Of a stretch of 64,000 nt of DNA, positions 54,652 to 63,531 are shown in pieces. Under the pieces are notes generated by a model that did no database searches, was not told the DNA's origin, and worked only from the letters and a program-made list of their open reading frames with translations. Position 1 is the first letter of the stretch. Each line of letters begins with the position of its first letter. The translations under genes were made by a program, and so were the position numbers. The stretch is from CAVVSD01 sp963837655 (GTDB lineage: Bacteria; Actinomycetota; Thermoleophilia; Solirubrobacterales; Solirubrobacteraceae), in the NCBI GenBank assembly GCA_963837655.1, contig CAWIOK010000001.1, positions 124,001-188,000 on the forward strand. The letters run 5' to 3'.

Positions 54652-56787
54652 CTAGTGGCGCCCGGTGACCGCCCGCGCCGGCTCCACGAGCGACGCCTGC
54701 AGCCGCCGGACGGCGTCGAGGTGGTCGGCCGTCCACATCGTCCGCACCGACGCGCCGGGCGGCCTGTCCTCGTCGCCGTCGGGCCCCGGGACCTCGCCGA
54801 CGCCGGTGAGGCTCGCGGCGAACGCACCGAACCACACCGTCATGCGCCCGCTGTCCGCCAGCAGCTCGGCCCGCGCGACGCCGTCACCATGGTCGGGCGG
54901 GCCGCCGCGTGACCACAGGTCCGACACGGCGTCGGCGGCGAGTCGCAGGCCCACGACGCCGGTGACGAGCCTGGTGACGTCTGCCAGCGGGACGGGCTTC
55001 GCGCCCCGCTCGGAGAGGTAGCCGCGGAACGTGTCGTCGAGGCGCCGCGACGCGCCTGCGGCACGCAGCGCCTCGGCCGTCGGCGCCGTCGTCGGCGCCG
55101 CGCCGTCGAGGCCCCGTCGGATCGTCTCCGCGAGGTACGCCGCGGTGTCCCGGTACGCCTCGGCGAGCGCGGTGCCGAGCACCTCGGCGGCTCCGCGCGG
55201 CCACAGCAGCACGCCGACGCCGAGGCTGACCGCGCAGCCCAGGACGACGTCCTCGATCCGGATGACCCCGGTCCGCAGTCCCGCCGGAGCGAGGAGGTTG
55301 AACAGGACCAGGACCGTGACGGTGAACGCCGCCTGACCAGCGGCGAAGGAGATGGCCGCCGGCGCCACGCCGGCGATCAGCACGGCCGGCGGCAACAGCA
55401 GCCAATACAGCGTCGTGTTCGTGCCGATGGCGACGATGATGCCCGCACCGACGATCAGCCCGGCGACGGTGCCCATGAGCGCACGGACGACGCTCTGCCC
55501 GGTGCTCAGCGCGCTCGAGCGCAGGACGGAGAGGGTGCCGAAGACGACCCAGAACTTGTTCTCGGCGCCGGTGAGGTCGGCGACGAGGACGGCACCGGCG
55601 AGCGCCAGTGCGCCGCGTAGGCTGTTGCGCAGCCAGGTCGAGTGGCGGTCGAGGTGCGCGCCGGCACGCTCCTCCGCGGCGGCGAGCGGCCCGGGCGCGC
55701 CGGCAGGCTGCCTGCCCAGGACGGCATCCAGCCAGCCGCGTCGCTCGGCGGCAACGGCGAGCTCGACGTTGCTCGCGATCTGGGACACGGCGAAGCTCGC
55801 CTCCTGGGCACGGAAGCACGGATTCAGCGCGGAGGCCGAGGTGGTGAGGCCGTCCTGGCGGATGGCGGACGTCTCCAGCGCGACGACGGCGTCGCTGAGC
55901 GCGGACAGCGCCTCGTCGAGGCCGTCCGTCGATCGTCGCGACCCGTCGATCAGCGCGGCGCAGCACTCCAGCACCGAGGCGGATGCGATGTCCACGGCCC
56001 TGGCGGCCGGGTCCGCCTGAGGCCGCTGTACCCCCGCGACAGCGAGCTCCAGCCACTGCAGCTCGTCGACGAGGCGCACGATGGCCCGCGTCGCCGTGCT
56101 CAGCCCGGTCGGCCGGAACGGCGTCGCGAAGAACGCGCTGTGCACCGTCTGGACCGCCGCGGTCGCGACCTCGGCGCCACCGTCGCGCAGGGCACCGGCC
56201 AGCGCGCGACACGCGGCGACGACCGATCCCCGGAACGGGTCACGAGCGGGCGCGGGCCACAGGAACCGGATCGCGAGGAGCGCTGCCGCGGACGCGATGC
56301 CCCACCCCAGCAGCCGGTCGGGCACCGAGGACAGCGGTCCGCGCAGCGAGACGGGCAGCACGAACACGAGCAGCAGCGACGTCGTCGCACCCGCGAGCAC
56401 GGAGCTGACGACACCGGAGAACAACACGCCGAACCCGACGATCGCCGTCGCAAGGACGGACAGCCACGTGACCCCGGACACGAGCGTGCCGAGGGTGATG
56501 AGTACCGCACCCGCGACGGCGAGCGCCAGCTGGGCCTGGATCCTGCGGCGCATCGGCCCCGCGAAGTCGACGAGCAGCAGCGTCGCGAACGAGCCGAACG
56601 CCGCGAAGACGGCCGCGGTCGGATCGTCGAGCACCTCCATCGCGAACGCGAACGCGGCAGGCATGACGATCGCCGTCCGTCCGGCGCGACGCAGCGCCGC
56701 GAGACCGCGGTCGCGCCGGCGCAGCCACTCCAGTGTCTCGCGTGCCCTGGCTCCGATGGCGAGATCATCGCCGCCCGAGCCCGACAC
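54652..56787 (-). CDS. FUSC-family aromatic-acid exporter-like protein
   Basis: A 711-residue protein with two membrane blocks of about six helices each (about residues 40-180 and 390-530) separated by a soluble domain, the FUSC/YccS layout (relatives of AaeB). N-terminal features AIVMPAAFAFAMEVL and AAVFAAFGSFATLLLVDF are typical. It would export aromatic acids or other organic anions. Next to an aromatic operon this is suggestive but unproven. GTG start; no good ribosome site, 14 nt after the response-regulator stop. Confidence 0.82.
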   Translation of the reverse strand: MSGSGGDDLAIGARARETLEWLRRRDRGLAALRRAGRTAIVMPAAFAFAMEVLDDPTAAVFAAFGSFATLLLVDFAGPMRRRIQAQLALAVAGAVLITLGTLVSGVTWLSVLATAIVGFGVLFSGVVSSVLAGATTSLLLVFVLPVSLRGPLSSVPDRLLGWGIASAAALLAIRFLWPAPARDPFRGSVVAACRALAGALRDGGAEVATAAVQTVHSAFFATPFRPTGLSTATRAIVRLVDELQWLELAVAGVQRPQADPAARAVDIASASVLECCAALIDGSRRSTDGLDEALSALSDAVVALETSAIRQDGLTTSASALNPCFRAQEASFAVSQIASNVELAVAAERRGWLDAVLGRQPAGAPGPLAAAEERAGAHLDRHSTWLRNSLRGALALAGAVLVADLTGAENKFWVVFGTLSVLRSSALSTGQSVVRALMGTVAGLIVGAGIIVAIGTNTTLYWLLLPPAVLIAGVAPAAISFAAGQAAFTVTVLVLFNLLAPAGLRTGVIRIEDVVLGCAVSLGVGVLLWPRGAAEVLGTALAEAYRDTAAYLAETIRRGLDGAAPTTAPTAEALRAAGASRRLDDTFRGYLSERGAKPVPLADVTRLVTGVVGLRLAADAVSDLWSRGGPPDHGDGVARAELLADSGRMTVWFGAFAASLTGVGEVPGPDGDEDRPPGASVRTMWTADHLDAVRRLQASLVEPARAVTGRH

Positions 56788-56801
56788 GGGGCGCCCGGGG
56801 C

Positions 56802-57452
56802 CTAGTAGACCGCGTGCAGGACCGCCCAGCGCGCGAGCTCGGAGCGGCGGCGCAGGTCGGTCTTGTCGCGGATGCGGGCCAGGTGGTTCTGCACCGTGCG
56901 CGGCGACACGTAGATGCGCTCGGCGATCTGCTTGTCGGTGAGACCCTGAGCGACGTGGCGCAGGACCTCGTGCTCGGTCGCGGTCAGCTTGGAGCGGACC
57001 TCGGGGCTCTCACCGCTCGACGCGCGCGAGTACGCGCGAAGGAGGTGGCCGGCCAGCGCGGGGGCGATGACGGAGCCGCCGCCGTGGACGGTCAGGACCG
57101 CCTGGCGCAGCTCCTCGCCGCTCGCGCGCTTCGTCAGATACCCCGAGGCGCCGGCGGCGACCGCGTCCAGCAGCGGCTCGCCCTTCTCGCTCGCGGTCAT
57201 GACGATCGTGCGCACGCCCGGGAGCTCCGCGCGGAGGCGCTCCAGCAGCATCATGCCGCCGAGCTCGGGCATGTGGAGGTCGAGCAGGACGACGTCCGGG
57301 CGCAGGTCGTGCGCGAGCTCGAGGCCCTCGCGGCCGTTGGCGGCCTCGCCGACCACGACGATGGCGGGGTCACGCTGCAGGGCAGCGGAGACGCCCTCGC
57401 GGACGAGCGGGAAGTCCTCGACGAGGAGCACTCGGATCTTCAGGACGCTCAT
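56802..57452 (-). CDS. NarL/LuxR-type response regulator
   Basis: A 216-residue response regulator. The receiver has the acidic pocket (VEDFPLVREG), phospho-acceptor Asp58 (VVLLDLHMPELGG), MTASEKGEPLL and a conserved Lys in GYLTKRAS. The C-terminal LuxR HTH is LTATEHEVLRHVAQGLTDKQ, IAERIYVSPRTVQNHLARI. It overlaps the kinase gene by 4 nt. Targets unknown; the FUSC gene downstream is a candidate. Confidence 0.95.
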   Translation of the reverse strand: MSVLKIRVLLVEDFPLVREGVSAALQRDPAIVVVGEAANGREGLELAHDLRPDVVLLDLHMPELGGMMLLERLRAELPGVRTIVMTASEKGEPLLDAVAAGASGYLTKRASGEELRQAVLTVHGGGSVIAPALAGHLLRAYSRASSGESPEVRSKLTATEHEVLRHVAQGLTDKQIAERIYVSPRTVQNHLARIRDKTDLRRRSELARWAVLHAVY

Positions 57453-58108
57453 GCCGCGTCCGCCATCAGCAGTGGTGTGTGGGCCTTCAGCGTGATGCGC
57501 GTGCCGTCCCCGGGGTGCGACTGGATCTCGGCGCTGCCGCCCGCGCGCTGCATGCGCGCGAGGATGCTCTCGCGCAGGCCGGTGCCGCGGACCGTGGTCG
57601 CCGGGTCGAAGCCGATGCCGTCGTCCTGCACGACGACAGTGGCGACGCCGGCGGTCACATGGCAGGACACGACGACCTGCGTCGCCCGGGCGTGCTTGCG
57701 GACGTTCGTGAGTGCCTCACGGGCCGCATCTGCGACCTCGACGGACTCGACGGTGCCGTCGACCTCTCCGAACACGAGGCGGATGTCGTGCATCGCGAGG
57801 AGCTCCTCGTCCTCGATGACCTGGCGCAGTCGCTCGACCAGCGAGCCGGCGCCGGTCCCCTCGTCGCCCTCGACGTAGGCACGCAGCTCGGTGGCCGCGC
57901 CGGCCGCGACGCGCATGAGCTCGCGGGCGTCGACGTCGTCCGCGTACCCGCCGGCGGCGATGTACTCGAGCTGCTGCAACAGGGTGTCGTGCAGCCAGGC
58001 CCTCGTGCGCGTGCGCTCGGCGTCGAGCGCCTCGGCGATGCGCGCGCGATCGTGCCCGAGCGGACGATTCCGGCGGCGTCGGGCGGGTAGGGAGATGACG
58101 GAGCCCAC
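57449..58108 (-). CDS. Soluble NarX-like histidine kinase
   Basis: A 219-residue kinase with an HisKA_3 domain (His40 in LHDTLLQQLEY) and a HATPase (REALTNVRKHA N-box; DDGIGFDP G1; GTGLRESI G2). There is no transmembrane or sensor domain, so it is a minimal cytoplasmic kinase needing another input. GTG start at 58108 with GGGAG 4 nt upstream. Coupled to the response regulator. Confidence 0.93.
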   Translation of the reverse strand: MGSVISLPARRRRNRPLGHDRARIAEALDAERTRTRAWLHDTLLQQLEYIAAGGYADDVDARELMRVAAGAATELRAYVEGDEGTGAGSLVERLRQVIEDEELLAMHDIRLVFGEVDGTVESVEVADAAREALTNVRKHARATQVVVSCHVTAGVATVVVQDDGIGFDPATTVRGTGLRESILARMQRAGGSAEIQSHPGDGTRITLKAHTPLLMADAA

Positions 58109-58266
58109 GTATCTCCCAACGTCAGGTCAGGGCCGGAACTTGACGTCGCCCACGGTGGCGTGGACATTCGGGCCGGTGCTGCGGCCCGCAGGGCCAGGAT
58201 CTGCCCAAAGGGGTGGGATCCGATCGGTACGCTGGATGTATCCCCCCTCCTGGCCCGAGGAACCAC

Positions 58267-58481
58267 ATGTCCGAGTCGTGCATCCAGGTCGTACCCGAGC
58301 CGCGCGGCGCGTGGGCGGTCACCCGCACCGGCGAGCCCAACCTCTCTCTCGTCACGCGAGCGCCACCGAGGCGGAGCGCCACGCGCAGCGTGAGCGCCGC
58401 GCCGGCGAACGCATCATCGTCCGCGACCGCTACGGCCGCGAACGCACGTCCAGCCCGGCCGCCGCCCGGCGCTACTCCTAG
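58267..58481 (+). pseudogene. DUF2188 protein, frameshifted at a CT repeat
   Basis: The N-terminal frame from ATG 58267 reads MSESCIQVVPEPRGAWAVTRTGEPNLS, a clear DUF2188 start (VVP...WAV). At the repeat (CT)4 (58342-58349) the frame is lost. In another frame the rest of the domain follows at once: HASATEAERHAQRERRAGE then RIIVRDRYGRERTS, to the stop at 58481. Removing one CT unit restores a 70-residue protein. Either slippage has disabled the gene, it is phase-variable, or the sequence has an error. DUF2188 proteins are small and of unknown function. Confidence 0.78.
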
Positions 58482-60490
58482 GCCGCGGCGGCTTCGGGCG
58501 CGACGACGACGGCGGGGCTGGTCTCCCGCCACGCCGCGACGAACGCGCTGACGACGACCGGGTCGAACTGCTCACCCGCGCAGCGCTGCAACTCGGCGAG
58601 CGCGAGCTCGGAGTCGATCGCCGCGCGGTAGCTGCGGGTGTGGGTCATCGCGTCGAACGCGTCGCAGACGGCGACGATGCGCGCGCCCAGGGGGATCTGG
58701 TCGCCGGCCAGTCCGTCCGGGTAGCCGCCGCCGTCGTGGCGCTCGTGCGTCGAGCGCACGAGCTTGGCCACGCGGCCGAGCGCAGGGGCCGAGCCGACGA
58801 TCCGCTCTCCGACGACGGTGTGGCGGCGCATGTGCGTCCACTCCCCCGGCTCCAGCGGGCCGGGCTTCTCCAGGATCGTCTCCGGGATCGCGACCTTGCC
58901 GATGTCGTGCAGCTCCGCCGCCCGGCGGACCTCCTCGACCTCCTCGCGGTTCATCCCCAGCCCGCGGGCGGTCGAGGCTGCGAGATCCGCCACGCCCGCG
59001 GAGTGGTCGCCGAGATCCGGGAAGCGCTCGGCCATCGCGCACAGCAGCGCGTCGGTGGCCTGGCGGATCGCCGACAGGCGCCCGTCCTGCTTGCGCGCGT
59101 ACATGCGCTGGTCGGCGAGGCGCATCGCGTCGGTCGTGTCGGCGGCCTCCTGCGGCAGCAGGATCGCCCCGTAGGAGCAGCCGATCGCGTAGCCCTCGCC
59201 CTCCTCCGACAGCGCGGCGCTGCAGCCGGCGAGACGGGCCTGCCAGCCGAGCTCGCCCGGGCCGAGCAGCGCGCAGAACTCGTCGCCGCCGAGCCGGTAG
59301 GCGCGGCCGTCGAGGCCGACGGTGTCGCGCAGGCGCGCCGCGAGACGCGTGAGCGCGGCGTCCCCCGCCGGATGGCCGAAGACGTCGTTGTAGTGCTTGA
59401 AGCCGTCGAGGTCGAACACCACGAGCATGAGCTCGTCGTCGCCGGTCAGCGCCGCGAAGCGCTCGTCGAGGTCCGTGGACAGCAGGCGGCGGTTGCCCAG
59501 CCCGGTCAGCGCGTCCGTCAGCGCCTCGCCCCGTGCGTGGTGCAGGCTGGCGGTGTGCGCGCGCAGCGTGTGATGCAGGCGCGTGATGCTCGCGACGAGC
59601 GCGGCGGCGGCGAGGGCCACCGCGAGGATGTTGACCGGGTGCACCGCGGCGGTGACGAGCACGAGCAGGGCGACAGCGGCGAAGGCCAGCGGGAGGAGGT
59701 CGCGCGGCGACCGCGTGCTCTCGGCGCGGGCGCTGCGGGCCGCTGCGGGGGACCACGCGGCGATCGCCCACAGGGGCGCCGCCGCCCACCAGCCGGCGTC
59801 CCAGGGACCGCCGGAGACCCACGTGCCGCGCGCGACCTGCACGAGGTACACGCCGTCGGTGACGGTGAAGAACAGGCAGCCGAGGGCGAGCAGGAGCCAG
59901 GTCCGGTTGACGCGCCACCCCTGGAGGCCGCCGATGCCGACGATCGTCGCGAGCAGCAGCAGATCGGCGACGGGATAGGCGAGGTTCGTCGCCAGCGCGA
60001 GCTGATCGCCGCCGCCGACGACGCCCACGACCGCGCCGAAGACGAGCGCGGCGCTGACCGCGCCCGCGGCGAGGGCAGCCGTCGCAGCATCGGCGGCCAC
60101 GAGCCGGTCGGCGCCGCGGACGCGCGCGCATGCGAGCGCGACGATGCCGCCCAGGGCCAGGACCGGGAACAGCAGGTAGCCCACATCCGCGGGTGACGGG
60201 ACGGGCGGGGACGCGAGGTCCCACAGCACGAGCGTGAAGTACGCCTCCCCCGCCGTCCACGCGAGCAGCGCGCCGCCGATCAGGCTCCAGCCCAGCCGCT
60301 CCTCTCGGGAGCTCAGTGCGCGCGCGAGGACGGCGAACGCGCCAGCGGCCATCACGCCGACGTGCACCCAGCGGCCGAACAGCGGGCCGCCGAATCCGTC
60401 CAGCCCCGGGATGACGACGTGCAGCTCGTGGGCGACCAGCCACGCCATCAGGCCGGCGGTCAGCCACGTCACGAGCCTGGCATGGGGCAT
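58478..60490 (-). CDS. Membrane GGDEF/HD-GYP cyclic-di-GMP protein
   Basis: A 670-residue protein with about eight to nine transmembrane helices in the first 310 residues, then a GGDEF domain (LTGLGNRRLL, LGGDEF near residue 400, apparently intact) and an HD-GYP domain (ELHDIGKVAIP near 527, HERHDGGGYPDGL near 588). GGDEF makes and HD-GYP degrades c-di-GMP, so it is a bifunctional or balanced regulator with its own membrane input. No PilZ or EAL gene is nearby. The C-terminus overlaps the broken DUF2188 gene by 4 nt. Confidence 0.94.
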   Translation of the reverse strand: MPHARLVTWLTAGLMAWLVAHELHVVIPGLDGFGGPLFGRWVHVGVMAAGAFAVLARALSSREERLGWSLIGGALLAWTAGEAYFTLVLWDLASPPVPSPADVGYLLFPVLALGGIVALACARVRGADRLVAADAATAALAAGAVSAALVFGAVVGVVGGGDQLALATNLAYPVADLLLLATIVGIGGLQGWRVNRTWLLLALGCLFFTVTDGVYLVQVARGTWVSGGPWDAGWWAAAPLWAIAAWSPAAARSARAESTRSPRDLLPLAFAAVALLVLVTAAVHPVNILAVALAAAALVASITRLHHTLRAHTASLHHARGEALTDALTGLGNRRLLSTDLDERFAALTGDDELMLVVFDLDGFKHYNDVFGHPAGDAALTRLAARLRDTVGLDGRAYRLGGDEFCALLGPGELGWQARLAGCSAALSEEGEGYAIGCSYGAILLPQEAADTTDAMRLADQRMYARKQDGRLSAIRQATDALLCAMAERFPDLGDHSAGVADLAASTARGLGMNREEVEEVRRAAELHDIGKVAIPETILEKPGPLEPGEWTHMRRHTVVGERIVGSAPALGRVAKLVRSTHERHDGGGYPDGLAGDQIPLGARIVAVCDAFDAMTHTRSYRAAIDSELALAELQRCAGEQFDPVVVSAFVAAWRETSPAVVVAPEAAAA

Positions 60491-60539
60491 GACCCACCCA
60501 TCGGCCCGCTGCCTCGGGGCGCTGTAGCCCCGGCCCGGG

Positions 60540-61616
60540 TCAGTGGACGATCGTGAGGTCCTTGGGAAGCGTCGACAGCACGTCGTGGCCGTCCTCGGTG
60601 ACGGCGACCAGGTCCTCGATGCGCACGCCGACCTCGCCCGGCACGTACACGCCGGGCTCCACCGTGACGATCTGTCCGGGAGCGAGCACGACCTCGCCCT
60701 GGCGCGAGAGCCGCGGGCCCTCGTGGACCTCCATCCCGACGCCGTGGCCCAGCCCGTGGCCGAAGTGCTCGGCGTGGCCGGCGTCGTCGATGATCGTCCT
60801 GGCGACCGCGTCGACCTCCTTGCCCGTCGGGCCCGGCCGCACCGCAGCCAGCGCGGTGGACTGCGCGAGCTGGACGAGCTCGTAGACGTCGCGGTCGCCG
60901 TCGGAGATCTGCCCCGTGGCGTAGGTGCGGGTGCAGTCCGACGCGTAGCCGTCCAGCTGCGCGCCCCAGTCGATCGTGACGAGCACGCCGTCGGGGATCT
61001 CGACGTCGCGCGGGGCCGCGTGCGGCAGCGCGCCGTGCGCGCCGGCCGCGACGATCGACGGGAAGGACGGCCCCTCTGCGCCCATCCTGCGCATCTCGGT
61101 CTCGAGGTCGAACGCGACCTCCTTCTCCGTGCGTCCCGCGAGGCCCCGGCGCAGCACCGACTCCAGCGCCGCGTCCGCGAGCAGCGCCGCCGCCCGGATC
61201 CGCTCGATCTCCTCGGCGTCCTTCACCATCCGGAGCTCCTCGACGAGACCGCCGGTCGCGACGAGCTCGACGTTCTGGGGCACGAGGCGCTGGAGCTTGG
61301 CGTGCTGCTTGACCGACATGGTGTCGTCGTCGAAGCCGAGCCGCACCGCCCCCTCCGTCGGCAGCCCGGCTGCCGCCGCCTCCAGGAGGTCCTGCACGAT
61401 CTCGCGCTCCCAGGAGCTGTCGAGCTGCTCCTCGGACTGGCTCAGGTAGCGGAAGTCGGTGAGGAAGCGACGGGTGTCGGAGCCGAAGACGACCGCTCCG
61501 GAGGAACCGGTGAAGCCCGTGAGCCAGCGGACGTTGACGAGATGGGACACGAGCAGGAGGTCGAGCTCCCGCTGTGCGAGTGCGGCCGTGAGGCGCTCAG
61601 GGCGATCGGTGGTCAT
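60540..61616 (-). CDS. pepP: Xaa-Pro aminopeptidase (M24)
   Basis: A 358-residue M24B peptidase. The N-terminal creatinase-like domain (HLVNVRWLTGFTGSSGAVV) is followed by the pita-bread core with ligands in VTIDWGAQLDGYASDCTRT (two Asp), HGLGHGVGMEVHEGP (His), VTVEPGVYVPG (Glu) and VGVRIEDLVAV (Glu). It removes N-terminal residues before proline. It commonly precedes efp in actinobacteria, but here efp is far away. Overlaps aroQ by 4 nt. Confidence 0.95.
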   Translation of the reverse strand: MTTDRPERLTAALAQRELDLLLVSHLVNVRWLTGFTGSSGAVVFGSDTRRFLTDFRYLSQSEEQLDSSWEREIVQDLLEAAAAGLPTEGAVRLGFDDDTMSVKQHAKLQRLVPQNVELVATGGLVEELRMVKDAEEIERIRAAALLADAALESVLRRGLAGRTEKEVAFDLETEMRRMGAEGPSFPSIVAAGAHGALPHAAPRDVEIPDGVLVTIDWGAQLDGYASDCTRTYATGQISDGDRDVYELVQLAQSTALAAVRPGPTGKEVDAVARTIIDDAGHAEHFGHGLGHGVGMEVHEGPRLSRQGEVVLAPGQIVTVEPGVYVPGEVGVRIEDLVAVTEDGHDVLSTLPKDLTIVH

Positions 61617-62065
61617 GTGTCGGCGAGCTCCTGGCTGAGGCGTGCGAGCGCGTCACGGTAGCCGTCGGGGCCCTTGCCCTTGACGGTGTCGATGCACAGG
61701 TCGCGGACGACGGAGACGCGACGGAACTCCTCGCGCGCGTCGACGTCGGAGAGGTGGACCTCCACCGCCGGCAACCCCGCGAGCGCGAGCGCATCGTGGA
61801 TCGCCCACGAGTAATGCGTCCAGGCGCCCGGGTTCAGGATGATCCCGTCGGCCATGTCCCTTGCGTCGTGCAGATGCTCGACGAACTCGCCCTCGGAGTT
61901 GGTCTGGAAGAAGCGGGTGCTGAGGCCCAGCTCGGCGGCGAACCCGGAGATCCGGCGCTCGAGCTCGGAGAGCGTGATCGTGCCGTAGTGCTGGGTCTCG
62001 CGGCGGCCGAGCTGGTCGAGGTTCACGCCGTGCATGACCTCGATGCGCAACAGCGCGCCGCTCAT
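61613..62065 (-). CDS. aroQ: 3-Dehydroquinate dehydratase, type II
   Basis: A 150-residue type II dehydroquinase catalysing the third shikimate step. The N-terminal loop MHGVNLDQLGRRETQHYG contains the catalytic Arg/Tyr lid. NPGAWTHYSWAIHDAL contains the substrate-binding Asn and catalytic His, and VEVHLSDVDAREEFRRVS ends the active site. ATG at 62065 is coupled to aroK/aroB by ATGA. Confidence 0.94.
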   Translation of the reverse strand: MSGALLRIEVMHGVNLDQLGRRETQHYGTITLSELERRISGFAAELGLSTRFFQTNSEGEFVEHLHDARDMADGIILNPGAWTHYSWAIHDALALAGLPAVEVHLSDVDAREEFRRVSVVRDLCIDTVKGKGPDGYRDALARLSQELADT

Positions 62066-63531
62066 GCCGCCAGCTCCGCGACCGCGGCGAGCAGCTCCCC
62101 GTCGCCGATCCGCGCGCCGGGGCGCACGTCGCCCGGCCCGTGGCAGAGCACGAACGGCGTATGGTCGCCGAGGCGCTTCTTGTCCGCTCGCGTCGCCGCC
62201 GCGACGGCATGCGGATCGACGGTGTGGTCGAGCTGGGTGGGCAGGCCGTTGGCGGCCAGCAGCTCGCGCACGTCGTCGCGCAGCTCCGGCAGCCCGCTGA
62301 GGCGCAGCGCGGCCAGCAGGCCGAGCCCGACGGCCTCGCCGTGGCGGTAGCGCGCGTACTCCGTCACGGTCTCGATCGCGTGGCCGACGGTGTGCCCCAG
62401 GTTCAGCGTCTGGCGCACGCCCCCGTCGCGCTCGTCGGCGGCGACGACGGCGAGCTTCGTCCGGGCGCACGCGAGGATCATGTCGCCGTCGACGGGCTCG
62501 CCTGCCGCGACCCGCTCCCACAACTTCCCGCCTGCGATGAGCGCGGTCTTCAGCACCTCGGCGTAGCCGGCGGCGCGCTCCTCGGGCGGCAGCGTCTCGA
62601 GCACCGCGGGGACGACGTGGACGGCCTCCGGCTGGTGGTAGGCGCCGACGTAGTTCTTGGCCTGCGGCAGGTCCACGCCGGTCTTGCCGCCGTAGGCGGA
62701 GTCGACCTGCGCGACGAGCGTCGTCGGGATCTGCACGACCGGGATGCCACGTTGGTAGGTGGCGGCGCAGAACCCGGCGAGGTCGCCGACGACGCCGCCG
62801 CCGAGCGCGACGACCCGGCACGCGCGGGTGACCCGTGCCCGCGCCATCGCGGTCCAGGTCGCCTCCGCGGTCTCCAGCGTCTTGGCCTGCTCGCCGGGCG
62901 CGATGACGTGGCGGCGCAACGTGCCGAAGCGCCCGCCGTGCAGCCGCTCGACGTGCTCGTCGGTGACGAGGTAGTCACCCGTGCGGGTCTCGGGCCACGC
63001 ATCGTCGCCGAGGAACACGGGGTGCGGGCCCCACAGCAGCTTGCAGCCCTTGCGCAGGCTGCGCAGTGCGTCACCGGCGACGGGGATCGCGCCCTGCGAG
63101 AGGAACGCGTCCGCGGCGCCCTCGTAGACCGGCCTTCGCTCCTGCAGCAGCGCCGCGAAGCGCGCACGGTCGGCAGCCAGCGGCCGCGTGATGCCGTCGG
63201 CCGTCGCGCGCTGCCAGGCCGTGTCCTCATCGATCTCCAGATAGGCGACCACGTGGTCGTCCAGCGCTGCGCGCACGCGCTCGGACCCGAGCGTGCCGCC
63301 ACCCAGGGCGACGGGGCTCCCCGGCGCTGCGCGGTCGAGGAGCTCCAGCGCGACCTGCTCCTCCAGCGCCCGGAAGCCGGTCTCGCCCCGCTGGGCGAAG
63401 AGCTCAGGGATCGAGACACCGGCGCGGCGCTCGATCTCCGCGTCGGTGTCGAGGGCCTCGGGGTCGAGCGTGCGGGCGGCGGACGTCTTGCCCGCACCCA
63501 TGAAGCCTATGAAGACGACCGCACCTGCCAC
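62062..63531 (-). CDS. aroKB: Shikimate kinase - 3-dehydroquinate synthase fusion
   Basis: A 489-residue fusion. Residues 1-150 are a shikimate kinase with Walker A GFMGAGKT (9-16), the Asp-Glu segment DTDAEIERRAG and PVALGGGTLGS. From about 160 on is dehydroquinate synthase: an NAD-binding DEHVERLHGG, LGGGVVGDLAGFCAAT, PTTLVAQVDSAYGGKTGVD, and zinc ligands in AEVLKTALIA, LNLGHTVGHAIE and HGEAVGLGL. Two steps of the chorismate pathway, 2 and 5, are joined in one chain. Coupled to aroQ and overlapping aroC by 25 nt. Confidence 0.94.
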   Translation of the reverse strand: MAGAVVFIGFMGAGKTSAARTLDPEALDTDAEIERRAGVSIPELFAQRGETGFRALEEQVALELLDRAAPGSPVALGGGTLGSERVRAALDDHVVAYLEIDEDTAWQRATADGITRPLAADRARFAALLQERRPVYEGAADAFLSQGAIPVAGDALRSLRKGCKLLWGPHPVFLGDDAWPETRTGDYLVTDEHVERLHGGRFGTLRRHVIAPGEQAKTLETAEATWTAMARARVTRACRVVALGGGVVGDLAGFCAATYQRGIPVVQIPTTLVAQVDSAYGGKTGVDLPQAKNYVGAYHQPEAVHVVPAVLETLPPEERAAGYAEVLKTALIAGGKLWERVAAGEPVDGDMILACARTKLAVVAADERDGGVRQTLNLGHTVGHAIETVTEYARYRHGEAVGLGLLAALRLSGLPELRDDVRELLAANGLPTQLDHTVDPHAVAAATRADKKRLGDHTPFVLCHGPGDVRPGARIGDGELLAAVAELAA

